A stretch of 64,000 bases of DNA from Mariniblastus sp964414815 (GCA_964414815.1 CAYPXY010000013.1:1-64000), one strand, 5' to 3'. Numbered from the stretch's first letter, positions 28,240 through 38,750 are shown. A program made the numbers and translations. The notes: a model not told the origin generated them from the letters alone.

Positions 28240-29313
28240 TTATACTTCACAACTCCCCGCGGCCTTGTGCATCCTTCCGTCGGGGTGACATCCGGGTAAG
28301 TCGTCTTGATAGAATTGATCGAGTACTCGGTTCCACTCGCTTCGATCTTTCGCTTTTACGAAAGCGGCTCGTAAAGCATCATGTTGAGGGTGCAAAATAG
28401 CGTACTTGATGCCAAATTTTCTCATCAAGGGCGCAACCCGATCCTCCCCATAGAGAGTCGCCGCAAGCTGAAAATGTTCGCGCAGAATATCTCGTTGTTC
28501 GTGCAGCGATGGCGGGTCGGGCATCGGTAAACCTTGTGCCAACGCTTGAGCTTGTGAAAAAATCCATGGATTTCCGATAGCACCGCGTGCGACCGTAACA
28601 CCATCGACTCCGGTTTCCGACATCATCCGCAAGCAATCCTGCGGTGTAAACAGGTCGCCACTCCCCAGGATCGTTTGATCGCCGACATGCTGTTTGACTT
28701 CTCGCAAAAAATCCCATCGACTCGGTCCGATGTAACGCTGCTCGACGGTTCGACCGTGTACCGTGATGCCTGCGATCCCCACGGCAAACGCTCCATCGAG
28801 AATCTGGAAAAAATGATCGCGGCTTTGAGCGGAATCATCGAGCCCGCGCCGCATTTTCATCGTCACGGGGATTGAATCGGGGACCACATCGCGCGTTCGT
28901 CGGACGATTTCCAGTGCGACGTCGGGTTGGCTGAGGTGGTATCCGCCGCGACAACGCCCCAGCACTTTCTTGACGGGGCAACCGAAATTGATGTCGATCA
29001 CATCGAATCCGGCTTCGACCAATTTCTTGGCTCCGGCCGCAAACTGTTCTGGTTCGGCGCCCATCAACTGCCCGCCGACAGGATGTTCTTCGTCGGAGAT
29101 ATGCAGGAAATGGCTGGTTCGTTTTCGATCTTTCAGATTGACCAGAAACTCATCAAGCATCACTTCGCACAGCGTGTACGTGGCACCGAGTCGCCTGGCA
29201 ATCACCCGCATCGGCCAGTCGCTATACCCGGAAAGCGCCGCCTGAACCACCGGAAATCCAATAGGTACATTGCCGATTTGGAGGGGCTTTAAGTGCGTTG
29301 CTAGTTCAGACAT
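28240..29313 (-). CDS. tRNA-dihydrouridine synthase (Dus family)
   Basis: About 357 residues from ATG at 29313 (an upstream ATG at 29346 is possible). FMN-dependent TIM-barrel: AALSGYSDWPMRVIARRLGA, GGQLMGAEPEQFA, VIDINFGCPVKKVLGRCRGG (catalytic region), TVHGRTVEQRY, GSGDLFTPQDC and VARGAIGNPWIF. The C-terminal helical RNA-binding domain includes MRKFGIKYAI. It reduces uridine to dihydrouridine in tRNA D-loops. The subfamily (A/B/C) is uncertain. Confidence 0.92.
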   Translation of the reverse strand: MSELATHLKPLQIGNVPIGFPVVQAALSGYSDWPMRVIARRLGATYTLCEVMLDEFLVNLKDRKRTSHFLHISDEEHPVGGQLMGAEPEQFAAGAKKLVEAGFDVIDINFGCPVKKVLGRCRGGYHLSQPDVALEIVRRTRDVVPDSIPVTMKMRRGLDDSAQSRDHFFQILDGAFAVGIAGITVHGRTVEQRYIGPSRWDFLREVKQHVGDQTILGSGDLFTPQDCLRMMSETGVDGVTVARGAIGNPWIFSQAQALAQGLPMPDPPSLHEQRDILREHFQLAATLYGEDRVAPLMRKFGIKYAILHPQHDALRAAFVKAKDRSEWNRVLDQFYQDDLPGCHPDGRMHKAAGSCEV

Positions 29314-29371
29314 ATTTCGGTTTATCAGATAGAATGGGGCGCTCATATTTGATCGCTCATATTTTAGCCTC

Positions 29372-29479
29372 TATGGAGTGCGGGACTCTTGTACCGCTAT
29401 CGTTTCTATGGCTTCGAACGGTTTCGACCACCGATGAAATCCAGATATCCAAAGCGGTACAAGAGTCCCGCACTCCATA
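29372..29479. repeat. Inverted-repeat element with 27-bp perfect arms (MITE/REP-like)
   Basis: Arms 29372-29398 and 29453-29479 are exact reverse complements, separated by 54 bp. The arms carry the core GAGTGCGGGACTCTTGTACC. No coding frame is credible. It sits in the 398-bp gap between the divergent Dus and superoxide dismutase genes. Confidence 0.85.
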
Positions 29480-29711
29480 AATAGCCGTACCACATCGTAG
29501 TCGAACGGATACGGTTCCGGCAAACCGAAAAATTCAGTGACAATGAGCGAGATAATGAACAATGATTGCGAGAGGTTCGTACTCGCCAATGAAATTGGGC
29601 TGTCAATCGGTTGCAAACCTGCAACGACGGTTGTAGAACTAGTTCAGTGCTGAGACAATGTTTCCATCACTCAAAATCCAGACCAAAGAAATCCAGACCG
29701 AGGTAGTAGCC

Positions 29712-30512
29712 ATGAGCGAACTGAGTCATACCCCCAATCACAAACTTCCTGAACCCAATCAACTTGCTCCCAAGCCTGCTCCCGATCGCCGCAGTTTCCT
29801 GCAGACGTCGACGACCCTGATCGGCGCTGGAGTCGCATCGATGGCTTGGGGAGGCAATTTGCTGGGCTGCACCCACAATTCGGTCGATGTTGGCTCGAAA
29901 CTCGACGGTACGTTTTCACTTCCTGAGTTGCCCTATGCCTACGATGCGTTGGAACCGGTGATCGACCAGGAAACGATGACCATTCATCATACGAAACATC
30001 ATCAAGCTTACATCACTAAATTAAACGAAGCGGTCGCAGTTCATCCTGATCTGGCCGGGAAGTCGCTTGCGGACTTGCTCACTGGGATCAATCAGTTACC
30101 AGAATCCGCTCGCACCGCGATTCGGAACCACGGCGGTGGCCACTACAACCACAGCCTGTTCTGGCAGACCATGCGTCCCTCCCAGGAACAGAATACTCCA
30201 ACCGGGAATCTTGCCCAACAAATTGAATCGACCTTCGGTTCGTTCGAAACGTTTCGAGAAGCTTTCGCAAAAAATGCGGGCGATCAGTTTGGCAGTGGTT
30301 GGTCGTGGCTGGTGCTGAACAACGGCAAACTCGAACTGGTCAAAACAGCCAATCAGGACTGTCCGTTGATGGATGGCAAACGACCCGTTTTGGGTATTGA
30401 TGTGTGGGAGCACGCCTACTATCTCAAGTACCAAAATCGTCGCGCCGATTATGTCAAAGCCTGGTGGGACGTCGTGAATTGGGATCAAGTTGCCAAAAAT
30501 CTGCGGGGTTAA
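29712..30512 (+). CDS. Fe/Mn superoxide dismutase, Tat-exported, possible lipoprotein
   Basis: About 266 residues from ATG 29712, preceded by GAGGT with 7-bp spacing; ATG 29658 is less supported. The twin-arginine signal DRRSFLQTSTTLIGAGVASMAWG is followed by LLGC, a lipobox-like site. The SOD body has the metal ligands: His in TIHHTKHHQAYI, His in HYNHSLFW, Asp and His in DVWEHAYYLKYQNRRADYV. QFGSGWSWLV is family-typical. It converts superoxide to peroxide and oxygen, here predicted outside the cytoplasm. Choice of Fe or Mn is not readable with confidence. Confidence 0.93.
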   Translation: MSELSHTPNHKLPEPNQLAPKPAPDRRSFLQTSTTLIGAGVASMAWGGNLLGCTHNSVDVGSKLDGTFSLPELPYAYDALEPVIDQETMTIHHTKHHQAYITKLNEAVAVHPDLAGKSLADLLTGINQLPESARTAIRNHGGGHYNHSLFWQTMRPSQEQNTPTGNLAQQIESTFGSFETFREAFAKNAGDQFGSGWSWLVLNNGKLELVKTANQDCPLMDGKRPVLGIDVWEHAYYLKYQNRRADYVKAWWDVVNWDQVAKNLRG

Positions 30513-30549
30513 CTAAACCCAACAAACCGCGAACGGTCACACAAGTTGA

Positions 30550-31539
30550 ATGAACGTACTAGTTATCGGCGGTGCCGGCTACATCGGGTCTCACATGGTC
30601 AGAACGCTTGACCGTGTGGGACATTCGATTGTGGTGCTGGACAATCTTTCTACCGGCCATCAGGAAGCTGTTACTACCGGTGTGTTCATTCGTGGCGAGA
30701 TGAGCGATCCAAGCCTGGTGGCTCAAATTCTTGGTGATCACAAGATCGATGCGGTGATGCACTTTGCTGCCAATGCGCTCGTCGGCGAGTCGGTGGTCGA
30801 TCCAGCCAAGTACTATCAGAACAACGTCGCGGCGACGTTGAATTTGCTTGAGGCGATGCGGCAGACGAATACGAAAAAAATTGTTTTTTCCAGTTCCTGC
30901 GCGGTCTACGGAGTCCCATCGCAAGCAACGATCTCGGAGACAGAAACGAAGAACCCGGTCAATCCCTACGGGTTTACCAAGTGGGTGATCGAACGGGCGC
31001 TCCAAGACTACACCGCAGCCTACGATTTTGGTTTCGCCGCATTGCGGTATTTCAACGCGGCAGGCGCTTCTGCCGACGCCAAGATCGGAGAAGATCACGC
31101 CCCTGAAACGCATTTGATTCCGATTATCCTGCAAGCCGCGTTAGGCGTTTGCGAGGAGGTGAAGATTTTCGGGGACGACTGGTCGACTCCCGACGGAACC
31201 TGCGTCCGCGACTACATCCATGTCGATGATTTGGGTGCAGCTCATTTGGCGGCACTGGAGCGTCTGAAACCTGGAAATGCAATTCAGGTCAATCTAGGTA
31301 CCGGCAAAGGGTACAGTGTTCGCAAGGTTCTGGAAACGTGTCGCTTAGTGACCAACACAGACATTCCCGAAACCGTCACATCTCGCCGTCCGGGTGATCC
31401 ACCGCAACTCGTGGCCGACGCGCGGAAAGCAAAATCCGTACTCGGCTGGGAAGCGCAGCATACTGATTTGGAGAAAATGGTCAGTACCGCTTGGGATTGG
31501 CATCGAACCCATCCATCGGGATTCGGGAGTAAAAGGTAG
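30550..31539 (+). CDS. galE: UDP-glucose 4-epimerase
   Basis: 329 residues. Extended SDR: nucleotide-binding GGAGYIGSHMVRTL, VVLDNLSTGH, catalytic Ser region SSSCAVYGVP and Y-x-x-x-K in NPYGFTKWVIE, then LRYFNAAGA and VRDYIHVDDLGAAHLAALE. It interconverts UDP-glucose and UDP-galactose for cell-surface sugars. It starts 37 bp after the dismutase stop and is followed by a stem-loop at 31541. Confidence 0.93.
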   Translation: MNVLVIGGAGYIGSHMVRTLDRVGHSIVVLDNLSTGHQEAVTTGVFIRGEMSDPSLVAQILGDHKIDAVMHFAANALVGESVVDPAKYYQNNVAATLNLLEAMRQTNTKKIVFSSSCAVYGVPSQATISETETKNPVNPYGFTKWVIERALQDYTAAYDFGFAALRYFNAAGASADAKIGEDHAPETHLIPIILQAALGVCEEVKIFGDDWSTPDGTCVRDYIHVDDLGAAHLAALERLKPGNAIQVNLGTGKGYSVRKVLETCRLVTNTDIPETVTSRRPGDPPQLVADARKAKSVLGWEAQHTDLEKMVSTAWDWHRTHPSGFGSKR

Positions 31540-31540
31540 A

Positions 31541-31583
31541 AATGCTCAAAAAAACCCACCAAGTGATGGGGGTTTGAGCATTT
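31541..31583 (+). terminator. Stem-loop downstream of galE (terminator-like, part of the left island boundary)
   Basis: AAATGCTCAAA at 31541 pairs with TTTGAGCATTT ending at 31582, and an inner CCC/GGG pair extends the stem, followed by TTTT. It starts one base after the galE stop. A similar stem-loop occurs at 42713 beside the tRNA gene. Confidence 0.6.
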
Positions 31584-31620
31584 TCAATTCGCAGCGGAGG
31601 ACACGGGGTACGTTCCCCCA
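31541..31620. repeat. Left island boundary: degenerate direct repeat of the tRNA-Ser 3' end and its flank (attL-like)
   Basis: The stem-loop AAATGCTCA...GAGCATT is followed by CGGAGGACACGGGGTACG. The right end of the island has the same order: AAATGCTCA...GAGCATT, then CGGAGGGCACGGGGATCG, where the second part is the 3' end of tRNA-Ser. The left copy is imperfect and is not a tRNA gene. Confidence 0.6.
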
Positions 31621-31769
31621 TTTCTCATTTCACCCCTGAAATTTCAAGTTCTCCCGATAATTTGCGGGGAAAATCGACAAATGCGGATTTCGTTTCGTCC
31701 TGTTTAAGGCCGTTTAATCTCGTTTCAGGAGGTAGCAAACAGGGACAAAACAGGGACAATTTTTCGACT

Positions 31770-32147
31770 GGCAATTCAACGCAAACAGTTACATACGTTC
31801 GTTACTCGTGCGACCATTCCAATCCACGCAGTCTGGATCAACAGCTCAAGTTGGCTTTGGACATGGTTGAAGCTCTGTCTTTAGGCCGATTCATCGACGA
31901 CCTGGATAAATTGCTTATTGCTGTGTCTGACGGTTTCGACCTGCGCTCTCCGATGTGGAAAACGATGCTATCTATTTTTGCTGCTCTTGAGGAATGGTAC
32001 ATCGACCAGCTTCGAGAGACAGGAAAATTGCCCGCACCGAAAAAGTATAAACCCAAAAAAGGGAAAACAATAAAAAGAGATAGCTCCTATGTCCCAAAGT
32101 ATCTCACCGAGCCATCTCGGCTGAGATTTCAGCTTCTCAACTGTTAA
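31770..32147 (+). pseudogene. Serine-recombinase remnant
   Basis: The frame reads TYVRYSCDHSNPRSLDQQL, which matches the resolvase N-terminus (Y-x-R-x-S with the nucleophilic Ser, then S-I/L-x-x-Q). It then jumps to FIDDLDK and LIAVSDGFDLRSPMWKTML...EEWYIDQLRETG, matching later parts of the resolvase domain. The middle of the catalytic domain and most of the C-terminal part are missing, so it is a decayed fragment. It sits just inside the left island boundary. Upstream, 31729-31760 resembles 42660-42692 near the right boundary. Confidence 0.6.
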
Positions 32148-32304
32148 AAACCAAATTGTCAAAGAACATTTTCAACGACTATCAAGCCGTTTGAGTTTTT
32201 TGACCCTACGGCATTTAACGGTTGAAGCCGCAGACCGGGCTAGAGATTTTATCTTTTCTAAAACCAGAAAAACCACTTGATCGTTGAAATCCGCATCGCT
32301 ATAA

Positions 32305-32319
32305 TGCAATTCAATTGCA
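32305..32319. promoter_or_regulatory. 7-1-7 palindrome TGCAATTCAATTGCA, Fur/Zur-type operator candidate
   Basis: A perfect 7-1-7 inverted repeat 67 bp upstream of the GTG of the first Cys/His-rich gene. The layout is that of Fur-family operators. A near-identical site lies upstream of the paralogue at 40541. Assignment to Zur is inference from the metal-related cargo. Confidence 0.55.
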
Positions 32320-32385
32320 AGTGAAGTTATTATGCACATGTAATCTCGGATTGCCTTCAAAATCGGAAACCGGAACGAAATCAAC

Positions 32386-32913
32386 GTGTTTTCCCGTCGT
32401 TTAATCGCGAATTGCCTGTTGGTATGCTTTGGCATACCAGCGTCGGTTGGGCCTTTCTGGCACCAACACAGGGCGACGTGCGGACATTGCCGATTGACGA
32501 ATGGTTCGGCGATATCCGATGAACGGGCTCATCCGCTCCGTTTCGTTTCCGAGTTGCGTTCGGTGGATGGCCATTCGCGTTTGATCGAAGGCCACACTTG
32601 CGGTCACAGTTGTTGCGCTTCGGCGAAACCTGCTGATGCCAGTCAGGCTTCGGAGTGTTTGGCAAATTCTTCGACTCCCGGTTCAGCCACTGATCACGAA
32701 TCCGATAGTGACCCTTGCCAGGATGAATCCCATCCCGAACACTGTTCGATTTGTGATTTCTACGCGCTGGCCTATTGCCATGACGGGCCTGTAGCAATAC
32801 CCGACTTGTCTTGCGCGTTGCCGTTTTGGACCGAGCTTCGTTTCGAAGCTCCTTCTTGCTTTCTTGCACCCGCCCACGCTCGCGGCCCGCCTGCCGCAGC
32901 TTATTCCTGGTAG
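32386..32913 (+). CDS. Cys/His-rich exported protein, copy 1
   Basis: 175 residues from GTG; family not recognised. An N-terminal hydrophobic stretch (LIANCLLVCFGIPASVGPFW) suggests export or a membrane anchor. The rest is rich in Cys and His in pairs: CGHC, HTCGHSCC, and DPCQDESHPEHCSICDFYALAY, a likely metal-binding set. It ends in a Pro/Ala-rich tail. Copy 2 at 40622-41149 has exactly the same length and high DNA identity, including upstream sequence. The palindrome at 32305 suggests metal-responsive control. Its position beside DUF1559, PEP-CTERM and CobW genes suggests metal binding in the envelope (inference). Confidence 0.65.
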   Translation: MFSRRLIANCLLVCFGIPASVGPFWHQHRATCGHCRLTNGSAISDERAHPLRFVSELRSVDGHSRLIEGHTCGHSCCASAKPADASQASECLANSSTPGSATDHESDSDPCQDESHPEHCSICDFYALAYCHDGPVAIPDLSCALPFWTELRFEAPSCFLAPAHARGPPAAAYSW

Positions 32914-33204
32914 CTCTCTTCGGTTTGTCACAGCACTGAGATGCATCGCCCGTTCGATGCTGCGCAGTTAGGGACAAACCTGATTGAGCCTTTCTGTTCC
33001 TGCCGTTCCTTGCTCATCCAGTTTGGGCGGACTCATCGCTTGATTTGACAATCGTCGCGCTGAGTGTGCGCCAAGGGTGGAGTGGCCGATGGTTTTGGTC
33101 GAGGTGTTGATGTTGCAGCTCATCATGACGTGTAGCAACTCACGATGACTGTACGGCGATCGGTTCTGATTCTGATTTTCTGACCATGATTGAGAGACAA
33201 AGAG

Positions 33205-34406
<1,202 letters not shown>

Positions 34407-34437
34407 GTTTTACTTCTTTGTTTACTGGAGAATTTCA

Positions 34438-35181
34438 ATGATTCACAACTTTTTTTCAGGTCTTTTTGCTGTAACGCTCGCGTTACTGATACCCATGAAC
34501 GCCGCACTTGCCCAGCATGAGGGTGATGTGCATTTTGCATATGAAGGAGGGAAGATCGTTATCCTGGACGGTGAACCCAGTTTCAAGTATGGCCATCGAT
34601 ATTTTGAAGGAGGCTTTGGCTTTGGCGGTCTCTTTGACAGATTCACGTCGGATCCCGGATTTGAAACCTTTGGGGAGTTCCCGATTGGTGCAGGAGACAT
34701 CATCCGATTCGATCTTCACACAGGTCATCATGGACACTATCTCAATTTCTTTGATCCTGAATTGGGACAGATATCGAGTGCACATGACCACTCGATTAAC
34801 ATCCTGAAAGGCCCCTCAAACAATCCCATTCTCAATGTGGATGTTCTGGCTGAAACCTTTGAGGTCAACAATCACCCCACCTTCGGATTTGGTCTGATCG
34901 GTGCGGCCGGCTCAACAGGATATTTTCATCAGCATGCCAACTTTCAATTGTCGTCCTCGGCACCTGTCGGCGCCTATGGATTTCTGATGAGTTTGAATAC
35001 CGACGCGACAGGAATCGGCAACTCCGATCCCTTCTGGATGATTTTCAACTATGGCATGGATGAACCCGGCTTTCACAATGCCATTTCCGCTTTCACGGCC
35101 GTTCCTGAGCCAAGCTCGTTGCTGGCTCTTGCTGGAATCGCTGCAATCGGTTGCCTGTCAAGGCGTCGAACCCAGGTTTAA
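34438..35181 (+). CDS. PEP-CTERM protein, His-rich, paralogue 1
   Basis: 247 residues. Signal peptide to about residue 24 (LALLIPMNAALA). The body is rich in His and acidic residues (QHEGDVHFAYEGG, DLHTGHHGHYLNFFDPELGQ, SAHDHSINI, GYFHQHANFQLSS), ending in GIGNSDPFWMIFNYGMDEPGFHNAISAF. The C-terminal sorting signal is VPEPSSLLALAGIAAIGCLSRRR: VPEP, a hydrophobic helix and Arg cluster, the target of exosortase. The ATG is preceded by GGAG with 8-bp spacing. Paralogue 2 follows 66 bp later. The His content and neighbours suggest metal binding at the cell surface (inference). Confidence 0.85.
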   Translation: MIHNFFSGLFAVTLALLIPMNAALAQHEGDVHFAYEGGKIVILDGEPSFKYGHRYFEGGFGFGGLFDRFTSDPGFETFGEFPIGAGDIIRFDLHTGHHGHYLNFFDPELGQISSAHDHSINILKGPSNNPILNVDVLAETFEVNNHPTFGFGLIGAAGSTGYFHQHANFQLSSSAPVGAYGFLMSLNTDATGIGNSDPFWMIFNYGMDEPGFHNAISAFTAVPEPSSLLALAGIAAIGCLSRRRTQV

Positions 35182-35247
35182 CACTTCGGTTCGAATCCCA
35201 TTCTTCAACTTCAACGATTTACACTTTTTGACCCCAGGAGATTTTCA

Positions 35248-36000
35248 ATGCTTCGATATGTATTAACCATTGCGTCTACTTTGCTGCTACCAACCTTCAC
35301 TGCTTTTGCCCAACATGCAGGCGATGTCCATTTTCACTACAACAACACTAGTGACAAAATTTTAATCTCGGATGGTGAGTTCGCACCGAGCGGTGCTCGG
35401 TACTTCGAGGGTGACTTCAATTCAAACCCTTTCATTCCGCTTCTGACTCCCAATCCCGGATTTGAAACCACCTTTGGCCTTGGCCGAAACCCCGTCACAC
35501 CCAACGACATCATCGGCTTGAAGCTTCACCAGGCGCCAGGAGGAAACTGGCTGACCGTTTTTGATGCAGCCTTGGGACAGTTAGTTGAAACTCACGACTA
35601 CTCGATCAACTTTGAACACAGCGGCATGTTTAATGTGGATATTTTTGCCCATTCGTTCGATCTTCACCGAACGTCATTCTATGAAAGTTTTGGTTTCCCG
35701 GAAGATTTTTTAGCGATTGCTCAGGCCAGTGGAAGTGGGACGATTCATCAGCATCATGACTTCAGATTGTCAAGCAACGCCCCAACGGGCGCCTATGGTT
35801 TCATGGTGAGCTTGGCATCGGACAGAGGAACTGTTGCTGACTCCGATCCCTTCTGGCTAATTTTCAACAAGGGGATGACAGATCCGGATTTCCACAATGC
35901 CATTTCCTCGATAACCGCTGTCCCTGAGCCGAATTCTCTGCTGGCTCTTGCGGGCATGGCATTGACGGGCTGTCTGTTGCGACGTCGATCTCGAGCCTGA
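35248..36000 (+). CDS. PEP-CTERM protein, His-rich, paralogue 2
   Basis: 250 residues, the same plan as the upstream gene: signal peptide ending TAFA, then QHAGDVHFHYNN, ARYFEGDF, NPGFETTFG, IIGLKLHQAPGGNWLTVFDAALGQLVETHDYSINF, GTIHQHHDFRLSSNAPTGAYGFMVSL, SDPFWLIFNKGMTDPDFHNAISSI, and the sorting signal VPEPNSLLALAGMALTGCLLRRR. CAGGAG precedes the ATG. It is the product of tandem duplication. The stretch SLASDRGTVADSDPF is nearly repeated in the degraded copy at 41228. Confidence 0.85.
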   Translation: MLRYVLTIASTLLLPTFTAFAQHAGDVHFHYNNTSDKILISDGEFAPSGARYFEGDFNSNPFIPLLTPNPGFETTFGLGRNPVTPNDIIGLKLHQAPGGNWLTVFDAALGQLVETHDYSINFEHSGMFNVDIFAHSFDLHRTSFYESFGFPEDFLAIAQASGSGTIHQHHDFRLSSNAPTGAYGFMVSLASDRGTVADSDPFWLIFNKGMTDPDFHNAISSITAVPEPNSLLALAGMALTGCLLRRRSRA

Positions 36001-36335
36001 TTTTTCGGTATCCACTAATAGATAACGGATTACTGTTTTGTCGCTCTGCGTTGGAGATTGGGCAGGAAATGTTTTGATCCATCAAGAGATATTGCCCATC
36101 TTCGACACCGAACAAACCGTCCACGCACGGTTGCTTATTAACGAACGTATTTTTCTTTCTTCTCTCTCCTTCATTCCGGGGGAGAGAGGAGAACTACTCC
36201 TCACAAAAAACAACCAACCGGAACAGGTGAAAACCATTTGATCGCCAACCTCTGCCGTCGAACGTGGCTCGATGTCGATCGCAGATGGCTATCATTTTAT
36301 CTGCCAAATTGATATTGATCACACATTGAAACCAT
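36001..36335. other. Intergenic region before CobW-like gene
   Basis: 335 bp without a credible gene. I see no palindrome matching the 32305/40541 sites. It probably holds the promoter of the CobW-like gene. Confidence 0.4.
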
Positions 36336-37565
36336 ATGATTACCAATCCCAAGCGACTCCCTGTAACCGTCCTGTCCGGATTCCTGGGAGCAGGCAAGAC
36401 GACCCTACTGAACCATATCCTGACCCATCGAGCAGACCGCCGGGTGGCGGTGATCGTCAACGACATGAGCGAAATCAATGTCGACGGACGGCTGATAAAG
36501 TCAGGTGATGCGGCGCTGAGCCGCGTGGAAGAACAACTGATCGAATTCAGCAATGGATGTATCTGCTGCACTTTGCGCGAAGACCTGCTGAAAGAAGTCA
36601 GCCGCCTCGCACGCGAGAACCGATTTGACTACCTGTTGATTGAATCGACGGGGATTTCGGAACCGATGCCGGTGGCCGAAACGTTTACGTTTGTTGACGA
36701 TCTGGGAGAGTCTCTGTCAACGATAGCACGGCTCGATACGCTGGTCACAATCGTGGATGCCGTCAATTTTGACAAGGACTTCCAGGCACTGGAAGATTTG
36801 GCCGAGCGGGGCATTGGCGTCAGCAGTGAGGACGACCGAGAGATTGGTCAGTTGCTGGTAGATCAAATCGAGTTTGCCAATGTCTTGCTGATTTCCAAAT
36901 GCGATCTGGTCAGTCGCGAACGGATCGAAGCGCTCGAGGCACTCCTGCGCCGTCTGAATCCGACGGCCCGTTTTGCTCGATGTGATCAAGGCCGTGTTCC
37001 GCTGGAATTGATCTTTGATACGGGTTTGTTTAGCGAGCAATGGGCGGCCGAACATACACAATGGCTGTTGGTTCCACGAGGCTCGGAGGTTTCGGAAACC
37101 GAGGAATACGGCTTCGGCTCAATGACCTTTGAAGCTCGTCGTCCCTTTCATCCAGAACGATTGATGCGCATGGTCGAAGGGGATGATTTTGATGGCATCG
37201 TTCGATCCAAGGGGCTTGTTTGGTTGGCCACGCGAAACGACTATGCGGGCGAGTGGTCTCAAGCGGGGCGAGTGTTTTCCTTGCAACCCGCCGGAGGGTG
37301 GGCAGCCGCAACCCCGTATGAAGAGTGGCCTGACGATGACTCTTTTCTCAACGAGATTGAAGATATTTGGATCGAGCCGTATGGCGACCGCCGAACGGAA
37401 CTGGTTTTGATTGGCCAGTATCTCGACCGAGATCGCCTGACGGATGCACTCTCGAATTGCCTGTTGACCGAGGAGGAACTGGAAGCCGGTTCGGCGGTCT
37501 GGTCGGTGTTTGAGGACCCGTTTGCATCGTGGCTTGGGTTCGAGGAAGAAAATCTGGACCGATAG
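36336..37565 (+). CDS. CobW-family G3E GTPase (ZagA/YciC-like metallochaperone)
   Basis: 409 residues. Walker A GFLGAGKTTLL (15-25), the metal-binding CxCC motif in NGCICCTLREDLL, switch region ESTGISEPMPVAETF, and the guanine-specificity motif SKCDL. The C-terminal CobW_C domain is present (RRPFHPERLMRMVEG, GLVWLATRNDYAGEWSQAG, RRTELVLIGQYLDRDRL). The length and domain order resemble the ZagA/YciC group of zinc-responsive chaperones, which hand metal to apo-enzymes during zinc shortage; the metal cannot be proved from sequence. It lies between the PEP-CTERM pair and the oxidoreductase. Confidence 0.88.
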   Translation: MITNPKRLPVTVLSGFLGAGKTTLLNHILTHRADRRVAVIVNDMSEINVDGRLIKSGDAALSRVEEQLIEFSNGCICCTLREDLLKEVSRLARENRFDYLLIESTGISEPMPVAETFTFVDDLGESLSTIARLDTLVTIVDAVNFDKDFQALEDLAERGIGVSSEDDREIGQLLVDQIEFANVLLISKCDLVSRERIEALEALLRRLNPTARFARCDQGRVPLELIFDTGLFSEQWAAEHTQWLLVPRGSEVSETEEYGFGSMTFEARRPFHPERLMRMVEGDDFDGIVRSKGLVWLATRNDYAGEWSQAGRVFSLQPAGGWAAATPYEEWPDDDSFLNEIEDIWIEPYGDRRTELVLIGQYLDRDRLTDALSNCLLTEEELEAGSAVWSVFEDPFASWLGFEEENLDR

Positions 37566-37713
37566 TTTTTGTTTGCTCACCTTTGTTTTTTTGGAGATTG
37601 ATGATGAATTCGAAATGGAAAATATTTACTGGAATAATGAAGTTGCAATACAGAATGAGGGCGGGTCTTTTGTGAGGCCCGTTCCTTCTGATACTCGAAA
37701 CAGGCTGAACACG

Positions 37714-38736
37714 ATGATCGACCACCACCTCACCCGAAGGGAAATGATTCAACAAAGCGGACTTGTATTGACCGCATCTGCAATTTCATTTTCTTCAATC
37801 CCGTTTGCTGAATTGAATCTCATGACCGATAGGAAGACTTTTGATGTAATCATCATTGGCGGAAGTTACGCAGGACTTTCCGCTGCGATGGCATTGGGAC
37901 GCGCCATGAAAAAGGTCCTGGTCATCGACAGCGGACTGCCTTGCAACCGGCAAACGCCCCATTCGCACAATCTCATTACCCAGGACGGAGAAAGGCCAGA
38001 GGCAATCGCTGAAAAGGCCAAGGCTCAGGTGCAGAATTACAGCACCATAAAATTCCTCAACGAGGTTGCGGTCAGCGGAAAACGAGCAGGGCAAGGTTTT
38101 GAAATCATAACCCAAACAGATCAAGTGCTTGCCGCCAGAAAGCTGATCTTCGCGACGGGCCTGAAGGATATCATGCCTGACATCAAGGGATTTTCGGAGT
38201 GCTGGGGAATCTCAATAATTCACTGTCCTTATTGCCACGGATACGAAGTTCGCAACCAAAAGACAGGTATCATCGCCAACGGAAACGTTGCGTACCACTA
38301 TGCCCAGTTGATCTTCAATTGGACCAAAGACCTGACGATTTTCACCCATGGTGAATCCACACTGACCGGTGATCAAACCGACAAGATTACAAGGCATGGG
38401 ATTCGAATCATCGAAAAGGAAATCATGGGTCTTAAGCACGAAAACGGATGGGTGCGGCAGGTCCAATTCAAAGAGGGCTCAGCGTTTGAATTGAATGCCA
38501 TTTACTCAAGACCTGATTACGAACAACACTGTAAAATTCCTGAAAGTCTCGGCTGTGAACTGACGGAACAGAAACTATTGAAAACCGATGCGTTTCAGCA
38601 GACCACGGTCAATGGTGTTTATGCTTGTGGGGACAACTGTACATTTCGATCGGTGGCCACAGCCATATCGACCGGAGTCATAGCGGGAGGCTCTTCAAGC
38701 AACAAGCTTATAGAGGAACATTTTTCAGAATCCTGA
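37714..38736 (+). CDS. Tat-exported thioredoxin-reductase-like FAD oxidoreductase
   Basis: About 340 residues from ATG 37714, chosen because it places the twin-arginine signal LTRREMIQQSGLVLTASAISFS at the N-terminus; the open frame extends further upstream. The body has FAD-binding DVIIIGGSYAGLSAAMALGRA, GLPCNRQTPHSHN, the redox pair C-P-Y-C in IIHCPYCHGYEVRN, and a terminal YACGDNCTFRSVATAISTG. This is the low-molecular-weight TrxR-like group, where CPYCHGYE replaces the usual CATCDG. A Tat-exported flavoprotein of this type is unusual. It lies 14 bp from the next Tat protein, probably one transcript. Confidence 0.8.
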   Translation: MIDHHLTRREMIQQSGLVLTASAISFSSIPFAELNLMTDRKTFDVIIIGGSYAGLSAAMALGRAMKKVLVIDSGLPCNRQTPHSHNLITQDGERPEAIAEKAKAQVQNYSTIKFLNEVAVSGKRAGQGFEIITQTDQVLAARKLIFATGLKDIMPDIKGFSECWGISIIHCPYCHGYEVRNQKTGIIANGNVAYHYAQLIFNWTKDLTIFTHGESTLTGDQTDKITRHGIRIIEKEIMGLKHENGWVRQVQFKEGSAFELNAIYSRPDYEQHCKIPESLGCELTEQKLLKTDAFQQTTVNGVYACGDNCTFRSVATAISTGVIAGGSSSNKLIEEHFSES

Positions 38737-38750
38737 TGTAGAAAGATCGT

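Noticed and set aside
31590..31625. A second tRNA gene at the left island end
   Set aside because: Only the 3' ~20 bases resemble tRNA-Ser, with mismatches; no anticodon arm is present.
37510..37713. N-terminal extension of the oxidoreductase
   Set aside because: It would bury the Tat signal inside the protein; ATG 37714 puts it at the N-terminus.
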